Shown here piece by piece: positions 1 to 6,368 of a stretch of DNA of 11,667 bases. The notes beneath the pieces were generated by a model. It worked only from the letters and a program-made list of their open reading frames with translations. It made no database searches and was not told the origin of the DNA. The position numbers and the translations under genes were made by a program. The stretch spans positions 1 to 11,667 of the forward strand of contig CAMTXZ010000036.1 of the NCBI GenBank assembly GCA_947085765.1, given 5' to 3'. The first letter of the stretch is position 1. Each line of letters begins with the position of its first letter. This stretch comes from JAKFXL01 sp947085765. Its GTDB lineage: Bacteria > Pseudomonadota > Gammaproteobacteria > Tenderiales > Tenderiaceae.

Positions 1-755
1 CTGTACTGCTGGGCGATCCGTTCATAACGGGGGAGGCGCGAGTAGAAGAGGCGCGAGAAGATCCAGCGCACAAAGTCGTCGGGGTCGATCTGGGCGACGT
101 AGTCGAGCTGCCGCTCCTGCATGTAGACCGTCAGCTGTTCGTCAAGAAACGCCTCGCGATAGTAGAGCGGTTTGGGCGCGCTTTCGGCGCGGGCGATCAG
201 TGACTTCTCATCCTGTTCGGTGGCCTGGATGTAGATGATGAGGGTGTGTTGGGCGAGGATCTCGAGTGTCTCCTCATCGTCAAGTTCGCAGACGCTGCCA
301 CCGGCATCGTTGATGAAGTGGTTGTAGCCGTAGATGGTCTGCGCCTTGCGGATGAAGTCCGGCACGTCGCGCATCGCCGCAATCTCGGCATTGTGGTGCA
401 GCGCCTGGCGCCGTTTGAACTCCGGCAGCGGCAGGCCACCCAGCTCGGGGTTGCCGAGTTTGCCGAGGAAGCTGGAGACCGGCTTGAGGTTGTCCACCGA
501 GAGGTTGTTGCGGATATAGATAGAGTCGCTGCTGAGCAGGTCGCGCAGAAACGGGATCTGCATCACCTGCTGTTTGAGGTTGTCGAGGATCGGCTCATCC
601 AGATAACGGGTGCCGATGCGGTAGTCGCCCGAGTAGTGAAACCAGCTGCTGTTGCGCAGCATCGCCGAGAGGCGGGTCTTGCCCACGCCTGACATCCCCA
701 GCAGGGTGATGCTCTTGTGTTCCCAATGTCTGAATTGTTCTACTGACAGTTTCAC
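1..755 (-). CDS. P-loop ATPase of unknown role, C-terminus cut by window edge
   Basis: The gene reads leftward from a GTG start at 755 and is still open at base 1, giving about 251 visible codons. AGAGGAA lies about 7 nt upstream of the GTG and supports this start. A Walker A loop, GMSGVGKT, is at residues 20-27, preceded by a short hydrophobic strand (SITLL), as in small-molecule kinases and other P-loop NTPases. Further along are a conserved-looking INDAGGSVCEL segment and a hydrophobic strand (TLIIYIQAT) that could be a core beta-strand. No signal peptide or membrane segment is visible, so it is probably cytoplasmic. I do not recognise a named family. A nucleotide- or phosphate-transferring kinase fold or a regulatory ATPase are both possible, but the substrate cannot be inferred. 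It is divergent from the sulfurtransferase gene and shares its promoter region. Confidence 0.8.
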   Translation of the reverse strand, partial: MKLSVEQFRHWEHKSITLLGMSGVGKTRLSAMLRNSSWFHYSGDYRIGTRYLDEPILDNLKQQVMQIPFLRDLLSSDSIYIRNNLSVDNLKPVSSFLGKLGNPELGGLPLPEFKRRQALHHNAEIAAMRDVPDFIRKAQTIYGYNHFINDAGGSVCELDDEETLEILAQHTLIIYIQATEQDEKSLIARAESAPKPLYYREAFLDEQLTVYMQERQLDYVAQIDPDDFVRWIFSRLFYSRLPRYERIAQQY

Positions 756-788
756 GAGCGGTTCCTCTGGTCTGAATGTATGCAGAGC

Positions 789-824
789 ACTACAAAGTAG
801 TTCTGCTATGGCACAAAGTTTGTG
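789..824. promoter_or_regulatory. Two adjacent perfect palindromes in divergent promoter region
   Basis: ACTAC-AAA-GTAGT (789-801) and CACAAA-G-TTTGTG (812-824) are both perfect inverted repeats. Their centres are 23 bp apart, about two helical turns, and both carry the core ACAAAG. They lie between the divergent ATPase and sulfurtransferase genes, where a dimeric repressor or activator would bind. The operator role is inferred; no regulator gene is adjacent. Confidence 0.4.
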
Positions 825-825
825 T

Positions 826-855
826 ATTGTATGGCAGGCGTTTACATCTTGGCAC
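826..855 (-). promoter_or_regulatory. Weak candidate sigma-70 promoter for the ATPase gene
   Basis: Read on the minus strand, GTGCCA (850-855) and TACAAT (826-831) are separated by 18 nt. The -10 matches consensus at 5 of 6 positions and the -35 at 4 of 6. Transcription would start near 819, inside the downstream palindrome at 812-824, which would suit repression there. I could not identify an equally good promoter for the divergent sulfurtransferase gene. Confidence 0.3.
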
Positions 856-895
856 GAATTTATCGGGAATTAATGGGGCTTTGGGGGATTACCAC

Positions 896-1744
896 ATGCG
901 TTACAGCACACTTATCAGTACCGATGTTCTGGCTCGCCACATCTCCGACCCTACCTGGGTGGTGATCGACTGCCGCTTCTCACTGGCCGATCCGGCGGCG
1001 GGCGGCATGCTCTATGCAGGGCGCCACATCCCCGGCGCCCACTATGCCCATCTTGATCGCCATCTGTCGGCACGTATCACTGATACCACTGGCCGCCATC
1101 CGCTGCCCGATCCTGAACTGCTGTGCCAGCGGCTGGGGGAGTGGGGCATTACCCCGCAGAGTCAGGTAGTGGTCTATGACGATGCCGGTGGTGCCATTGC
1201 CGCCCGCTTGTGGTGGCTGCTGCGCTGGCTGGGGCATGATGCCGTGGCGGTGCTCGATGGCGGTTGGTCGCGCTGGTGTGATGCGGGGGGGGCGCAACAG
1301 AAATCGGTGCCGGTGACGCTGCCATGCAACTTCCCCGGCCAGCCCGATAACAGCCGCTGGCTGACGACCGCACAGTTGCAAGAGGCGCTGGCCAAGGATG
1401 AGATTGTGCTGATCGACGCCCGTGCCCCAGAACGTTTTAGTGGTGAGATGGAGACGATTGACCCTGTTGCTGGCCATATCCCCGGCGCTATAAATTATCC
1501 CTTTCAGAACAGTCTCAACCGGGTCGGCCTGTTCAAACCGGCTGACCATCTGCGTAGCGCCTTTGAGCCGCTGCTGCAGGGGCGTGCGCCGCAACAGGTA
1601 GTACACATGTGCGGTTCCGGCGTCACCGCCTGCCACAATCTGCTGGCCATGGAGGTCGCCGGGCTCACCGGTTCGCGCCTTTACGCCAGTTCATGGAGCG
1701 AGTGGATTCGGGATCGCGAACGGCCAGCTGTGCGGTTGGCTTAA
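896..1744 (+). CDS. sseA: Two-domain sulfurtransferase, 3-mercaptopyruvate sulfurtransferase type
   Basis: This is a tandem-rhodanese enzyme of 282 residues, the usual length for the family. It moves sulfane sulfur from a thiol donor such as 3-mercaptopyruvate to an acceptor through a cysteine persulfide. Each half carries the rhodanese signature around GHIPGA or RHIPGA (residues 43-48 and 193-198). The N-terminal half is the non-catalytic domain. The active-site loop is CGSGVTA with Cys239. That loop is typical of mercaptopyruvate sulfurtransferases, whereas thiosulfate-preferring enzymes usually carry a basic residue after the Cys. RAPERFSG (176-183) matches the substrate-binding Arg region. 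The reading frame stays open upstream to about 776, but the ATG at 896 gives the normal N-terminus, with GGGGGAT as a modest ribosome site. No signal peptide is seen, so it should be cytoplasmic. Actual donor preference needs assay. Confidence 0.9.
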   Translation: MRYSTLISTDVLARHISDPTWVVIDCRFSLADPAAGGMLYAGRHIPGAHYAHLDRHLSARITDTTGRHPLPDPELLCQRLGEWGITPQSQVVVYDDAGGAIAARLWWLLRWLGHDAVAVLDGGWSRWCDAGGAQQKSVPVTLPCNFPGQPDNSRWLTTAQLQEALAKDEIVLIDARAPERFSGEMETIDPVAGHIPGAINYPFQNSLNRVGLFKPADHLRSAFEPLLQGRAPQQVVHMCGSGVTACHNLLAMEVAGLTGSRLYASSWSEWIRDRERPAVRLA

Positions 1745-1860
1745 AGTTACTGCCACACTGATCGATAGGTATAAGACCGTAACATCACTGCTGGTTTTTG
1801 TAAGGGTAGTTGGGTAAAGTCATGGGCAGAAAAATTCCTGAGAACAAGGTGGAGAGGGTC

Positions 1861-2385
1861 ATGTCCCGGTTTGCAATTGTGTGTGCGTTATTTTTGGCTG
1901 CTTCGCCCGTCATGGCGGAGCAGAATGAGCTGTCGTGGGGCGTGATGCTAGGCAGTAGCAACTACTCCGATGCCAGCAACTATTCCGCCGATATGACAAC
2001 CATCACGGGGCGGGGAATCTACAAAATTAACTCTTGGTTAGGTGCCGAAGGGCGTCTGGCCTATGGCAGTAGCGGTTCTAATAATGGTGTCAGTGTTGGC
2101 ATTAACTGGCTGACCGGCGCCTATCTTAAAGCCAGCTGGGAGGTGATCGAACGGTTAAAGATCACCGCTTATGGTGGTTACACCATGGCGGATACCACCG
2201 CCAAAGGCCCGGGAGGTACGTCGACCGTTACGGATGATAGCCCCAGTCTCGGCCTTAGCCTCGACTTCTATGCCAATGCCAGTAGTGGCCTGAATATAGA
2301 GTGGATGCGCTACTTGGATAGCACTGCGCGTGGTGCCGATTACACAATTGACCATATTGGCATCGGTTATTTTCAGCGCTACTAA
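1861..2385 (+). CDS. Small outer-membrane beta-barrel protein with signal peptide
   Basis: This 174-residue protein starts with a clear Sec signal peptide (MSRFAIVCALFLAASPVMA, cleavage before Glu20). The mature part is about 155 residues, rich in Gly, Ser, Tyr and Trp, and shows alternating hydrophobic/polar stretches such as LKASWEVIERLKITAYGGY. It ends with an aromatic residue (IGYFQRY), the usual C-terminal signal for BAM-dependent barrel insertion. The size suits an eight-stranded barrel of the OmpA-transmembrane/OmpW-like kind. The frame is open further upstream (ATG at 1822), but the ATG at 1861 directly follows GGAGAGGG and places the signal peptide at the N-terminus. The lipoprotein gene follows after 57 bp on the same strand, so the two are probably co-transcribed. 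Ligand and function are unknown. Confidence 0.8.
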   Translation: MSRFAIVCALFLAASPVMAEQNELSWGVMLGSSNYSDASNYSADMTTITGRGIYKINSWLGAEGRLAYGSSGSNNGVSVGINWLTGAYLKASWEVIERLKITAYGGYTMADTTAKGPGGTSTVTDDSPSLGLSLDFYANASSGLNIEWMRYLDSTARGADYTIDHIGIGYFQRY

Positions 2386-2390
2386 TTCAG

Positions 2391-2403
2391 TGTTCCACGA
2401 ACA
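2391..2403. promoter_or_regulatory. Perfect palindrome between barrel and lipoprotein genes
   Basis: TGTTC-CAC-GAACA is a perfect 5-3-5 inverted repeat just after the barrel-protein stop and 39 bp before the lipoprotein start. It is too short and lacks the T-run of a terminator, so an operator or a small mRNA hairpin is more likely. It could also be chance. Confidence 0.25.
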
Positions 2404-2442
2404 GTAAACTGATCGGGTTTAATAATTTTTAAGGTGAAAGTG

Positions 2443-3690
2443 ATGAGCAGCATCAAAAAAATATCAGGGGTGGTATTGGTAGGCGCGGTATTGGCTTTGG
2501 CCGGCTGTGGTAACGATGACTCGACTACTACGGGTGGGTTGAGTGGTGGGACGACGGGGGGTGGCACTACTGGCGGTGGTACAACTGGCGGCGGCAATGG
2601 TACTGGTACCGGGGGTACAACTGGAAGTTCGACTACTACTGCTCATACCATTGTCCTTACCTATCCCTTCCTAGATAGAATTCAGAATATGGGTGGTGGT
2701 GTTTATCGGTCAAAGGCTATGGCTATTGTTACTGATAGTGAGGGTAACGCGGTCCCCGATGGCTCGGTGGTATCTTTTAATATTATTGATTCTGTTATCG
2801 CTAGAGGTTCTATATCCACTGCGGCGGGTGACAGCATTACCGGTGCGGTATTGACCGATGCAGATCCTACCAAGGCGAATGGTACGACCGCTACAAACTT
2901 TGTAGATTCCTATGTAGAGCGTAATGCGGCACACCGTTTTATCACGAGTGGAGATCATGTGTTCCTTGTAAATAAGGCGGATGCTGAAGATAAAAATCGT
3001 GTAATTAGCTCCGCTGCTGGCTCGATTGGCGCCACTACGTTGACAATGACTTCTAGTTATAGCAAGGCTTACCCTAACACCGTTTATTCTAGTGGAATGA
3101 CAGAGTATGTGGTGGGGGCTTCTCTACTGGGTGCTGAGATTTCAGGGCTTGATACGGATGGAAATTTACGTACCGGCTCTGCCGTTACTAAAGAAGGGAT
3201 TGCAACTTTTTATGTGACCTACCCTGCTAATAGTTCAACTATTAATACGGGATGTGGCAGTGTGTCTAGTGTTGATACACGTGCATTGCCGCTTGGTTCG
3301 GCAGATGTCTATCTAGTGGCAAGTGCTGCTAACAGTGTAACCACGGTTGATGATCGTTTTTGTTTTGGTTCCATCGCCGGCTGGACCCTTACTCCAGATT
3401 TTAATACCATTTCAGGCACTGCGACGATAAAGATGCTGCTGGAAGATGGTGGTGACAAGGTTAATCTGCCTTTTGTTGGTGTTGCGACTTCTGTTGTCAT
3501 AACCAAAAATACGGGAGGCATCACCGTAACGCTTGATAATCAGGGTAGTGGTCCAGGGGTTTATGTAACTGATCAATATGGTTGGTTTAGTTCTACAATT
3601 ACGGTGGCGGGAGGGGCTTCCGGTGATACGGCGACAATCACTTACCGTACTGGTGATGCTACAACTGCGGTAAGCCTCAAGATCCCTTAA
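2443..3690 (+). CDS. Surface lipoprotein with Gly/Thr linker and Ig-like segments
   Basis: This 415-residue protein begins with a lipoprotein signal peptide whose lipobox is LALAGC, putting the lipidated Cys at residue 22. Residue +2 is Gly rather than Asp, which favours outer-membrane sorting. A flexible Gly/Thr linker (about residues 30-64) follows. The rest is beta-rich and resembles bacterial Ig-like repeats: AIVTDSEGNAVPDGSVVSF near residue 91 looks like a Big-type strand pair, and the last 60 residues form a second similar unit. Cys271 and Cys307 could form a disulfide. I chose the ATG at 2443 because AAGGTG precedes it by 6 nt; an in-frame GTG at 2434 overlaps that site. Base composition is visibly more AT-rich than in neighbouring genes, which may mean transfer. 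It is probably co-transcribed with the upstream barrel gene and ends at a strong terminator. Function is unknown; adhesion or surface scaffolding is a guess. Confidence 0.85.
   Translation: MSSIKKISGVVLVGAVLALAGCGNDDSTTTGGLSGGTTGGGTTGGGTTGGGNGTGTGGTTGSSTTTAHTIVLTYPFLDRIQNMGGGVYRSKAMAIVTDSEGNAVPDGSVVSFNIIDSVIARGSISTAAGDSITGAVLTDADPTKANGTTATNFVDSYVERNAAHRFITSGDHVFLVNKADAEDKNRVISSAAGSIGATTLTMTSSYSKAYPNTVYSSGMTEYVVGASLLGAEISGLDTDGNLRTGSAVTKEGIATFYVTYPANSSTINTGCGSVSSVDTRALPLGSADVYLVASAANSVTTVDDRFCFGSIAGWTLTPDFNTISGTATIKMLLEDGGDKVNLPFVGVATSVVITKNTGGITVTLDNQGSGPGVYVTDQYGWFSSTITVAGGASGDTATITYRTGDATTAVSLKIP
2551..2595 (+). repeat. Three tandem 15-bp coding repeats (TTGGG linker)
   Basis: Three consecutive 15-bp units each encode Thr-Thr-Gly-Gly-Gly in the lipoprotein linker. 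The codons differ synonymously between units (ACG ACG, ACT ACT, ACA ACT), so the array is not a fresh slippage product. The surrounding sequence continues in the same Gly/Thr bias. Confidence 0.8.
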
Positions 3691-3712
3691 GCTGTTCGCA
3701 TCTTTATTGCTC

Positions 3713-3753
3713 TACGCCAGAGGTTGTGTATCCGCCTCTGGCGTAATTGTTTT
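3713..3753 (+). terminator. Rho-independent terminator after the lipoprotein gene
   Basis: A perfect 11-bp stem (TACGCCAGAGG at 3713-3723, its complement at 3735-3745) with an 11-nt loop is followed by ATTGTTTT. It starts 22 bp after the lipoprotein stop and also lies immediately downstream of the convergent mnmC stop. On the minus strand the hairpin lacks a good T-run, so it should act mainly on plus-strand transcripts. Confidence 0.85.
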
Positions 3754-5701
3754 AGGAGCTTCCCGCTTTGCGTTTCAGCTGACGTACCACAAACCGCGCC
3801 GGATGCACGGCGTTGCTCACATCCGCCAGCAACGGCAGCGGTTCACCATTAAGCATCGAAGCAATCAGCTCCGCCGCCATCGGGCAGGAGATGAGTCCAC
3901 GTGAGCCGTGGCCGCTGGTAATAAATAGATTGGTTTGGTATTGCGCGGCTGGATAACGGTGGGCCGGTTTGCCGTGGTGCAGATCGTGGTAGTGCTCTTG
4001 GTAGAAGTCCTGATCAGGTACCGGGCCGATGATGGGCAGGTGGTCTTGGGTGGAGGTGCGGAAGGCGACTCGGCCGCCACTGGCGGGTTGGGTATCAAAT
4101 GTTGGCAGCGCTTTTTTTAGTGCGGTGATGATCTCGTTTTTATCCTCTTCTTTTATCTCAGTCGATTCATCTTTTGCATCATACGTTGCGCCAGCGCAGT
4201 GTTGCCCTTTGTGAGAGGGGGTCAGGTAGCCGCTGTAACAGACGGGTGTTTTCAGCATAGAGCTTTGCGCCGTGGCTGGTAGGTAGGCGATCTGGCCACG
4301 TATTTTTTGTAGTGTCAGTGTGTCGTTACCAAGCAGTCGTTGGGCGTCGTAACCGTTGGCGATGATGACAGCTGGGGCGCTGGCGATGATGCCATCGGGG
4401 CCACTTACGTGCCACAGCCCCGCTTCGCGATGCAGGGTTAACGCCTGCTGGTGCAGCAGTGTGGTGATGCGTTGGTGCTGATCGTTGATGAGCCAGCGGC
4501 AGAGCGCCGATGGTTCGGCCCAGCCGGCTGTGGGGTAGAAGAGTCCGCCACTCTGAGTGGCGATGCCGCAGTGTTGGCTTGCCCTTTTGGCATCACAAAA
4601 CTCGATGACCTCATCTGGCAGTAACAGTTTTTGTAACCGTGCCTGCGCCTTCTCATCCTCCAGTTGCACTACGCCGCTGGCGAACCATGGCAGCGTGGCA
4701 TCTTCCTGTTTCAATTTATTTAACCACTGCACTGTGTGCAAAAAAGCGCTGAGATAGAACTGGCCGTCGCTGCCCATGTCGGCGGTGAGGCGTGGCAGCA
4801 CCACGCCGCTGTGGTTGCCGGAGGCCTCTTGCGCCAGTTCGGCGTGACGTTCGATGAGTGTCACCTGCCAGTTACGTTTTGCCAGTGCATGGCTGACGCT
4901 GGTGCCGGCCAGACCACCGCCGATGACGATGGCTTGTTGTGGTGTGGTGGTGTGGCCGTAGTGAAACCACGGTTGGGTGTGGATGATGGTCGGTTTGTGG
5001 TTGAGCTGGCCGCAGAGCATTTCACGTTTGCGACCAAAACCAGCCACTGTTTTTACCTCGAAACCAACCTCTTTTAGTCCACGTCGAACTATCCCTGCTG
5101 CTGTAAATGTCGCAAAGCTGCCGCCTGGTTTGGTGAGTTTGGCGATCTGTTTGAAGAGTGTCTCGTTCCACATCTGCGGATTTTTGCTGGGGGCAAAGCC
5201 GTCGAGAAACCAGGCGTCAACACTGGCGTTGAGCTGGCTGAACATTTCGCTGGCATCACCCAACAGCAGTGTGAGGGTGATGCGGCCAGCAAAAAACTCA
5301 CGCCGATGCAGGCCAAAGGCGAGTGGTGGGTAGTTATCGAGCAGCGCATCGCTGATCTCTTTGAACTGTGGCCATGAGCTGAGTGCGCGGTGCAGGTCGT
5401 CGTGTGTCAGTGGATGTTTCTCTACCGAGACAAAATGGAGTCGTGCTGTGGCGGGGGCGGTTTTGAGCCAGAGGTCAACGGTGCAGAGAAAATTTAACCC
5501 GGTGCCAAAACCGGTCTCGGCGATGGTGAAGGTATTGCTCTCTTGCCAGCGTTGCGGCAGCTGGTTGTTGTGCAGGAAGACGTGCTCGGTCTCCTCTACG
5601 CCGCCGTCGCTGGAGAAGTAGATGTCGCCATGCTCCAGGCTCTGGGGCGTGGTCTCATGCCAGTCGAGCTGGGCGGGTTGAATCGGGTGGTAGCGGGGCA
5701 T
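3752..5701 (-). CDS. mnmC: Bifunctional tRNA mnm5s2U biosynthesis protein MnmC
   Basis: This 649-residue protein is close to the roughly 670 residues usual for MnmC. It carries out the last two steps of mnm5(s2)U formation at the wobble position of certain tRNAs. The C-terminal FAD oxidoreductase removes the carboxymethyl group and the N-terminal SAM-dependent domain methylates the product. In the N-terminal half, AETGFGTGLNFL (61-72) is the SAM-binding loop, and DGFAPSKNPQMW (167-178) is the family's active-site motif. In the second half, IVIGGGLAGTSVSHAL (258-273) is the dinucleotide-binding motif, followed by an acidic residue (IER) at the strand end. SGHGSRGL near the C-terminus closes the FAD domain. 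The start agrees with the family (PRYHPIQPAQLDW aligns with the usual N-terminus), although no Shine-Dalgarno sequence is visible. A palindromic repeat ends 13 bp upstream. It is the last gene of the cheV-Nudix-mnmC group. Confidence 0.96.
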   Translation of the reverse strand: MPRYHPIQPAQLDWHETTPQSLEHGDIYFSSDGGVEETEHVFLHNNQLPQRWQESNTFTIAETGFGTGLNFLCTVDLWLKTAPATARLHFVSVEKHPLTHDDLHRALSSWPQFKEISDALLDNYPPLAFGLHRREFFAGRITLTLLLGDASEMFSQLNASVDAWFLDGFAPSKNPQMWNETLFKQIAKLTKPGGSFATFTAAGIVRRGLKEVGFEVKTVAGFGRKREMLCGQLNHKPTIIHTQPWFHYGHTTTPQQAIVIGGGLAGTSVSHALAKRNWQVTLIERHAELAQEASGNHSGVVLPRLTADMGSDGQFYLSAFLHTVQWLNKLKQEDATLPWFASGVVQLEDEKAQARLQKLLLPDEVIEFCDAKRASQHCGIATQSGGLFYPTAGWAEPSALCRWLINDQHQRITTLLHQQALTLHREAGLWHVSGPDGIIASAPAVIIANGYDAQRLLGNDTLTLQKIRGQIAYLPATAQSSMLKTPVCYSGYLTPSHKGQHCAGATYDAKDESTEIKEEDKNEIITALKKALPTFDTQPASGGRVAFRTSTQDHLPIIGPVPDQDFYQEHYHDLHHGKPAHRYPAAQYQTNLFITSGHGSRGLISCPMAAELIASMLNGEPLPLLADVSNAVHPARFVVRQLKRKAGSS

Positions 5702-5714
5702 GGCTTAGCTGCGC

Positions 5715-5780
5715 TGTAGGGTGCGCCGTGCGCACCAGATGTGGCAACGATATGTCATGGTGCGCGGAGCACACCCTGCA
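5715..5780. repeat. 66-bp imperfect palindrome, REP/MITE-like element
   Basis: Two 23-nt arms (5715-5737 and 5758-5780) are inverted and match at 18 of 23 positions around a 20-nt spacer. The outer ends read TGTAGGGTG and CACCCTGCA, and the inner ends carry GCGCACCA and TGGTGCGC. Such intergenic palindromes beginning GTAGGGTGCG are, as I recall, dispersed in many beta- and gammaproteobacterial genomes. It fills most of the 89-bp gap between the Nudix stop and the mnmC start. Only one copy is present in this window. Confidence 0.65.
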
Positions 5781-5790
5781 TCGATGTTGA

Positions 5791-6330
5791 TCACAGTGCC
5801 AGGCTCTTCTCCACCATGCGGCGGATGGAGACATCAGGGGCGAGGTTAAGAATATCCTCTAACGCTACCCACGCCAGCTCATTGGATTCGTCGCTGATCA
5901 CCAGTGGCGTATTGCGGTCGGCCTCAAGCAGGAAGCGGACGTCATAGTGGTAGTGGTCCGGCTCCTCTTTGCGCGCTGGGATGAGGTGCACATCGACATC
6001 GAAGATCGCTTCGGAGAGCGGGCGCAACGTGGTCAAGCCAGACTCCTCCCGCCCTTCGCGTAGTGCGACGTTGAGGGTGTTGGCATCGCCATCGGAGTGG
6101 CCGCCGAGTTGTAGCCAGCGGTCGAGCTTGCGGTGGTGGGTGAGCAGGGCGTGGCGGCGGTCGAGGTCGATGATCCAGGCCGAGCCGGTGATGTGCCCCG
6201 TCTGGAGTGTGCGCTCGAAGCAGTTTTCATTTTTGGCAACAAAGTGGGCGATCTGCGTCAGCATTTCGGCTTCGTTGGCATCATGTGGGGTGTATTGCGC
6301 AAGTTTTTGCGCCAGCAACTGACGGTGCAT
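5791..6330 (-). CDS. Nudix hydrolase with altered first Nudix-box Glu
   Basis: This 179-residue protein hydrolyses a nucleoside diphosphate linked to an unidentified group. Its Nudix box spans residues 77-99 and reads G-x5-A-x7-REGREESGL. The metal-binding Glu92, Glu95 and Glu96 are present, but the first Glu of the G-x5-E pattern is Ala83 and the usual hydrophobic residue after RE is Gly93. The GGHSDGDAN context resembles Nudix subfamilies with GGH and acidic residues before the box, so activity is likely retained. About 45 residues precede the catalytic domain. AGGAGG lies 7 nt before the ATG, but in a hairpin. The gene starts 38 bp after the cheV stop and so is probably in the cheV transcript. 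No signal peptide. The substrate cannot be assigned. Confidence 0.85.
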   Translation of the reverse strand: MHRQLLAQKLAQYTPHDANEAEMLTQIAHFVAKNENCFERTLQTGHITGSAWIIDLDRRHALLTHHRKLDRWLQLGGHSDGDANTLNVALREGREESGLTTLRPLSEAIFDVDVHLIPARKEEPDHYHYDVRFLLEADRNTPLVISDESNELAWVALEDILNLAPDVSIRRMVEKSLAL

Positions 6331-6334
6331 TTAA

Positions 6335-6355
6335 GGGCCTCCTGTGGCGAGGCCC
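6335..6355 (-). promoter_or_regulatory. Hairpin overlapping the Shine-Dalgarno of the Nudix gene
   Basis: On the minus strand, GGGCCTC and GAGGCCC form a perfect 7-bp GC-rich stem with a 7-nt loop. The 3' arm contains most of the AGGAGG ribosome site of the Nudix gene, 4 nt before its ATG. No T-run follows, so this is not a normal terminator. In mRNA it could mask the ribosome site or make translation depend on ribosomes finishing cheV. Confidence 0.5.
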
Positions 6356-6368
6356 GCAGTTTATCATG

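Noticed and set aside
246..692. Plus-strand frame of 148 codons at the left edge
   Set aside because: The opposite strand gives a protein with a Walker A loop, a good ribosome site and an open frame through the edge, so the plus-strand frame is a shadow.
980..1636. Long open frame (218 codons) on the minus strand opposite the sulfurtransferase
   Set aside because: The plus strand encodes a complete sulfurtransferase with all family motifs. The antisense frame has no recognisable domain and arises from GC-rich codon bias.
1745..1860. Possible promoter with TATAAG at 1770-1775 before the barrel gene
   Set aside because: The hexamer at the right distance upstream (TTACTG) matches a -35 poorly, so I could not support a promoter call in this 116-bp gap.
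2551..2595. Tandem repeats considered as a CRISPR array or phase-variation tract
   Set aside because: The units are 15 bp, contiguous without spacers and in frame. They encode a linker, so they are neither CRISPR nor a frame-shifting tract.
2382..2597. Proline/valine-rich minus-strand frame (PPPVV repeats)
   Set aside because: It is the reverse complement of the Gly/Thr linker repeats and the lipoprotein signal sequence; the plus-strand lipobox gene explains it.
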